From: Pestalotiopsis fici W106-1
Lineage: Eukaryota > Ascomycota > Sordariomycetes > Amphisphaeriales > Sporocadaceae
Length of the DNA: 64,000 nucleotides
NCBI RefSeq assembly: GCF_000516985.1
Contig: NW_006917100.1
Coordinates: 2,345,490-2,409,489, forward strand
Direction: 5' to 3'
Part shown: positions 60,402 to 64,000 of the stretch, one piece after another
Numbering within the stretch: the stretch's first letter is position 1
Layout of the letters: each line of letters begins with the position of its first letter
Translations under genes and position numbers: made by a program
The notes under the pieces: generated by a model
Told to the model about the DNA's origin: nothing
Database searches by the model: none
What the model saw: only the letters and a program-made list of their open reading frames with translations

Positions 60402-63325
60402 ATGCAAAAGTGGTCTGACAGAAATAGTATCATCGCCATGCACGGATTGCGCGCTCGCTCGCCCAAGACTTGGATTGCGTGGAAAAAGGATGGCGACGCC
60501 ACGTCTGGCGAGGTTTTCTGGCTGAAAGATGAGGGCATGCTGCCTTCAGCCATCCCTGATTCCAGAATCTCAACCTACAATTGGAACGCAGACTATGTCG
60601 GCAATCCTTCTCACGACTTGTTTCTTGGTCATGCCGATTCACTCCTCCGATGCCTTGATATGGACAGAGAAGAGACCGTACGGTGTAGTTCCTAGCACTG
60701 AGAGTCAACGGAGTGGCTGACAGTCAACTAGGACAGATTATATCGCCCCATCATATTCATTGCGTCTTGCTTTAGCGGCTTGTTACTAGCAAAAGTAATT
60801 TAGTTTTTCTTATTTCTCTACTTCATTTACAGTCATCATAACATGCAAGATTTGAGTGTACTTTCTTTGGTCGTCTTCAAGCATTGCTAATAGCGAAATC
60901 TTTGCAGGCACTTGTACGAGCAGCCGAGACGTTTCACCCTGCATATCAACGCACGCGTTTGATACTAAGAAACACTGTCGGCATTGCATTTCTGGGTACC
61001 CCTTTCAGAGGCAGTTGGAGAGTCGGACATTCGACCGCAACAACTCGAGTGGATTTGGCAAAGCAAGAAAATGTCGATTTCAATAAAGAGCTTATCCAAT
61101 ATCTTCGAAACAACAGCCGCCATGACGCTGAAAATGGCCCAAGTCCTCTCGACGAAGTAGTTCAAAAGTTCTCCGAGATGCTGCTCAGTGACCGGAGCTT
61201 GGAAGTCGTGTGCTTCTACGAGAGGTTTCCTACGGTGATTGCGGCAATTCAGCAAGACCTTCCTGCAGACCGTTTACCGACGAAGTTCAACCAAACCCGT
61301 GAATTGGTACGTACATTTGCAGTAACCAAGACTATAGAATTTCATGACTAAAACGAACAGACCGTCTCAAGAGACTCTGCCTGTCTCGATGGCCACGAAA
61401 ACGTCGGTCTAGATGTCAGACACAATATGCTTCACAAGCACAACTCGCCCACGGGCGCCGCATATCGGGAAATTTCTGCAGTTCTGCAGAGATTTGCCAA
61501 GAACGCAGACCAAAACCTTGCAAAAAGAGGCAAGTCCAGTTGCTGAGTTTATAAGCAAAACGATGGGTAGAGATTTTAACACATCCATCTCCAGACACAG
61601 AGCTATTAGCAGACCAACCTCTTCCAGAGTCGACCCGGGTGACGCAGAAAACGCAAAACCGCACCAACTACGAGGAAGAACTACTAATGGAACTACAGCA
61701 TCAGCGGACAGAGAAATGCAAAGTCCCATTATACCCATTATACACAAATGCTGTTTCCGGGAGAGAAAACCCTGATAAGACAGCCAACGATCGAGCATTC
61801 TTCGAAATTTATTTGATCGATATCCTCTCAAGTGAAAAATTGCGTGAGGACGCCACAGGAATACTGTCAGATGAGAGGAAAGAGGAACTAAGACAAGAGC
61901 GCGTCAAATTCTGTACTCTTCTTGATTCGATTGCCAATCAAGACATCCAACATTCTAATCAAGCTGCCGAATCGCCAAGCAGATGCTTCAGTGGGAGTGG
62001 GAAATATTCTCATCTAGAAAAGATGCTAAATATTGTGTCCTTGTCTCATGGTCCATTCGAGCTGGCAACAGAGACTTCTCTCTCAATGTTTCAATTCCAG
62101 GGGCGTGTATCTGCATCTAGCGCCCGCCTAGAGAGTTCGTCCTTCAGAGGGTTTCTGAAGACCCTCCACGGACAGCCGTCGTCGTTCAGGAAGCCACTGC
62201 ATGCAAAGACAGTGGATATTACATCTTCTCATCATGGTTTATCAATGTTTGAACGTCAATATCGATTCCAGATGGGAAAAGTTCTGGACATGATGGGTGC
62301 AGAGTTTGCGCGCTGTGATGACCCCAAACTTCACACTGATCACAAGGTAATGATGCAACTATACGACGTGGAGACCTGGAAAGAGAAGATTTCCGGCGGT
62401 GGCGTTGATTTCCATCTATCATGTCCAAAATCAAGTGAGCAATCGAGTTCGTGGCAAAGTGCATTGTGCACATTCCAAGCGTGAGAACCCATCGAGTCCG
62501 AGCATATATGGGGTTGCTGACAGCAGGAACAGAAAGGAAGACGCTCTGGAAATGAAGAAAGGGCTTTGTAATACACTGAAGTCACTTTCGCGACGCGCTA
62601 GGGGTCTCATTTTGGTTATGAGCGATGCTGAAAACACGGCCTCTTACTGCGTCAACTCTCTCCACAAGCACGACGAATCGCCAACCGTCTATACGCGGCT
62701 TGCACAACTAGTCAATGTCCTTGAGGCTTTTGGTCCTCGTTCTCGTCGAGTGCGACAACACTATAAATTCAACTATATAGAACGTCGCAAGCTAGCTGCC
62801 AAATTAGCTCTGGTCTTGCTCGCCTCCTGCTCCTGGAATCACACTACATGTCCGTGGGATGGCAACGAAGTCCAATTTCTTGGCTCATCTGCATCGGCTT
62901 ATGACAGCGATAAAGTCTATATTACTTGTTATATCGGATCTGAATCATTGACCGAGACAAGAGGCTCGGATGATGAATACGCACCGATTCCTGCCTTTAC
63001 CAAGTTTGCAAAGTTGCTCTTGGAAATAGAATTCGGGTGTTACTCATCCGGAGACTTCTCTGAAGATAATGACTATGGCTATACGATCGTCAAGAAATGG
63101 TATGAGACAGAGCGAGAAGATCATGATCCATCAAAAGACTCCTACCTCGACGCAGTCGAGGCTTGTCTAGAATTCGACAGGCTTTACATGGAAGAGAGAA
63201 CGAAAGCAGCAGGGAGAAGTGAAAGTGAGGAGGAAACCAGCAGAAGACTCATAAGGACTTTGATTGTCTCCAAGATTATGAGCGATTTGGATAGCAACAA
63301 AAAGCGGAAGTGGCGAGAAGTGTGA
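60402..63325 (+). CDS. SesB-type alpha/beta-hydrolase fused to DUF7580-type C-terminus
   Basis: The proposed exons are 60402-60677, 60732-60794, 60908-61306, 61361-61529, 61595-62346 and 62384-63325 (about 866 aa). The first three introns are well supported (GTACGG, GTAATT and GTACGT donors, CTGAC/GCTAAT branches). The fourth would be GC-AG (AGAG|GCAAGT...CTCCAG). The fifth is doubtful (37 nt), and another acceptor or a frameshift is possible there. The N-terminal about 250 residues are SesB-like: AMHGL oxyanion motif, GHADSLLRCL, IIFIASCFSGLLLAKAL with Cys 105 where GHSLG-type lipases have Ser, GIAFLGTPFRG, and ACLDGHENVGLDVRH with the His. The C-terminal about 300 residues match DUF7580 (KLAAKLALVLLASCSW, FTKFAKLLLEIEFG, YLDAVEACLEF). 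No P-loop or NACHT lies between. Alternatively, two tandem genes: SesB-only ending at 61546 and DUF7580 from 61687. Confidence 0.62.
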
Positions 63326-64000
63326 ACGGATGACTAGGTAGTTTGTGCAGCGGTTCAATGTTTGCTTTTTTCCGCAGAAATGCGCATCGTGCTGGAGGTT
63401 TCAGTAAGTCGAACAGGAGATCTATCAGTGTATGAAGATATCCTCTGCTTGAAGGAACGTATTTGTGTTATCCCTAGGTACTATCCGAACTCAAGCAAAC
63501 ATGCCATTCAATCCAGCAGTTATCTGTGACTCGGATATTTGTTCATGCAAAAAGCAAGCAACTCTGTTCATATTGAACATTACTGAATCTCAAATACCCA
63601 CCTGAATAAGTGGCATTCTTACGGAATAAGTACAGCATACCTAGTAGGTACGAAACTCGGAAGTGGCTTGAGTACCGCCTTGCACCAATGGCAAAGCCCT
63701 GCCGTAATTCTGCACGTGACTGTGATTGTGATACGATACTTCCATCAGCAACCCCTCTTTGAGTAGGTACAATTGAATGCTCTTGCAGCATCTCAACATC
63801 AGATAAGTTTTACCACGTCCCATGCACACGCCTTCAGAGATACACAAAGACCCCAATCAAGCTTGTATCGCACCAGAACTAGGCACAGTAGTACTGGTGG
63901 ACTCTTGATGGCCTTTGGAGAAGTTTCAATGCCATGTCGGATGATGCCCCTGTCTATTCACTTGCATCGAATTGCAATGATCTCATCCAAGGATGCTTTG
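63326..64000. other. Right-end non-coding stretch
   Basis: The 3' region of the SesB/DUF7580 gene and unannotated sequence to the window end. No frame over about 80 codons and none recognisable. Confidence 0.5.

Noticed and set aside
1..64000. CRISPR arrays, phage or bacterial elements, transposase genes
   Set aside because: No regularly spaced repeats, no transposase or integrase motifs in any long frame; the window is eukaryotic.

Overview
The window looks like nuclear DNA of a filamentous ascomycete (Pezizomycotina, most likely Sordariomycetes; an assignment to Hypocreales is inference from general resemblance). The evidence is: short introns, mostly about 46-210 nt, with GTRAGT-type donors and CTAAC/CTGAC-type branch sites; two HET-domain genes; fungal-only families (DUF2420, DUF7137, DUF7580); and a eukaryotic initiator tRNA. 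Genes lie on both strands with 0.3-5 kb gaps and no operons. I resolved 17 protein genes with good exon models, one more with an uncertain model, one small membrane-protein gene and one tRNA.

Layout. 0.9-8.3 kb: GFA/CENP-V-like protein, GH1 beta-glucosidase, HET-domain gene. 8.4-18.2 kb: small NTF2-like protein (-), VPS16 (+), myotubularin-type PI3P phosphatase (-), ribosomal protein uS3 (+). 18-23.6 kb: gene-poor, containing one initiator tRNA-Met (-). 23.6-32.9 kb: NIPA-type magnesium transporter (+), acidic DUF2420 protein (-), delta-COP (+). 33.4-43 kb: APC4 (+), small membrane protein (-), AMP-dependent acyl-CoA synthetase (-), decapping enzyme DCP2 (-). 45-47 kb: Nrd1-like RRM protein (-) with a 10-nt microexon. 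47-51.8 kb: about 5 kb without a gene I can support. 51.8-56.9 kb: DUF7137 secretory protein (+), CDK11-type kinase (-), NDUFAF7-type mitochondrial methyltransferase (+). 57.5-63.3 kb: a HET-domain gene (-) and, head to head with it, a gene coding a SesB-type alpha/beta-hydrolase followed by a DUF7580-type C-terminus (+).

Most genes are housekeeping: endomembrane traffic (VPS16, delta-COP, myotubularin), translation and mRNA turnover (uS3, tRNA, DCP2, the RRM protein), cell cycle and transcription (APC4, CDK11) and mitochondria (NDUFAF7). The accessory part is the two HET genes and the SesB/DUF7580 gene. HET and SesB domains are effector or signalling modules in fungal incompatibility and NLR-type immunity, so the divergent pair at 57.5-63.3 kb is the best candidate here for an undescribed system. 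It has no visible NACHT/NB-ARC module, its hydrolase nucleophile position carries Cys instead of Ser, and parts of its gene model need transcript data.
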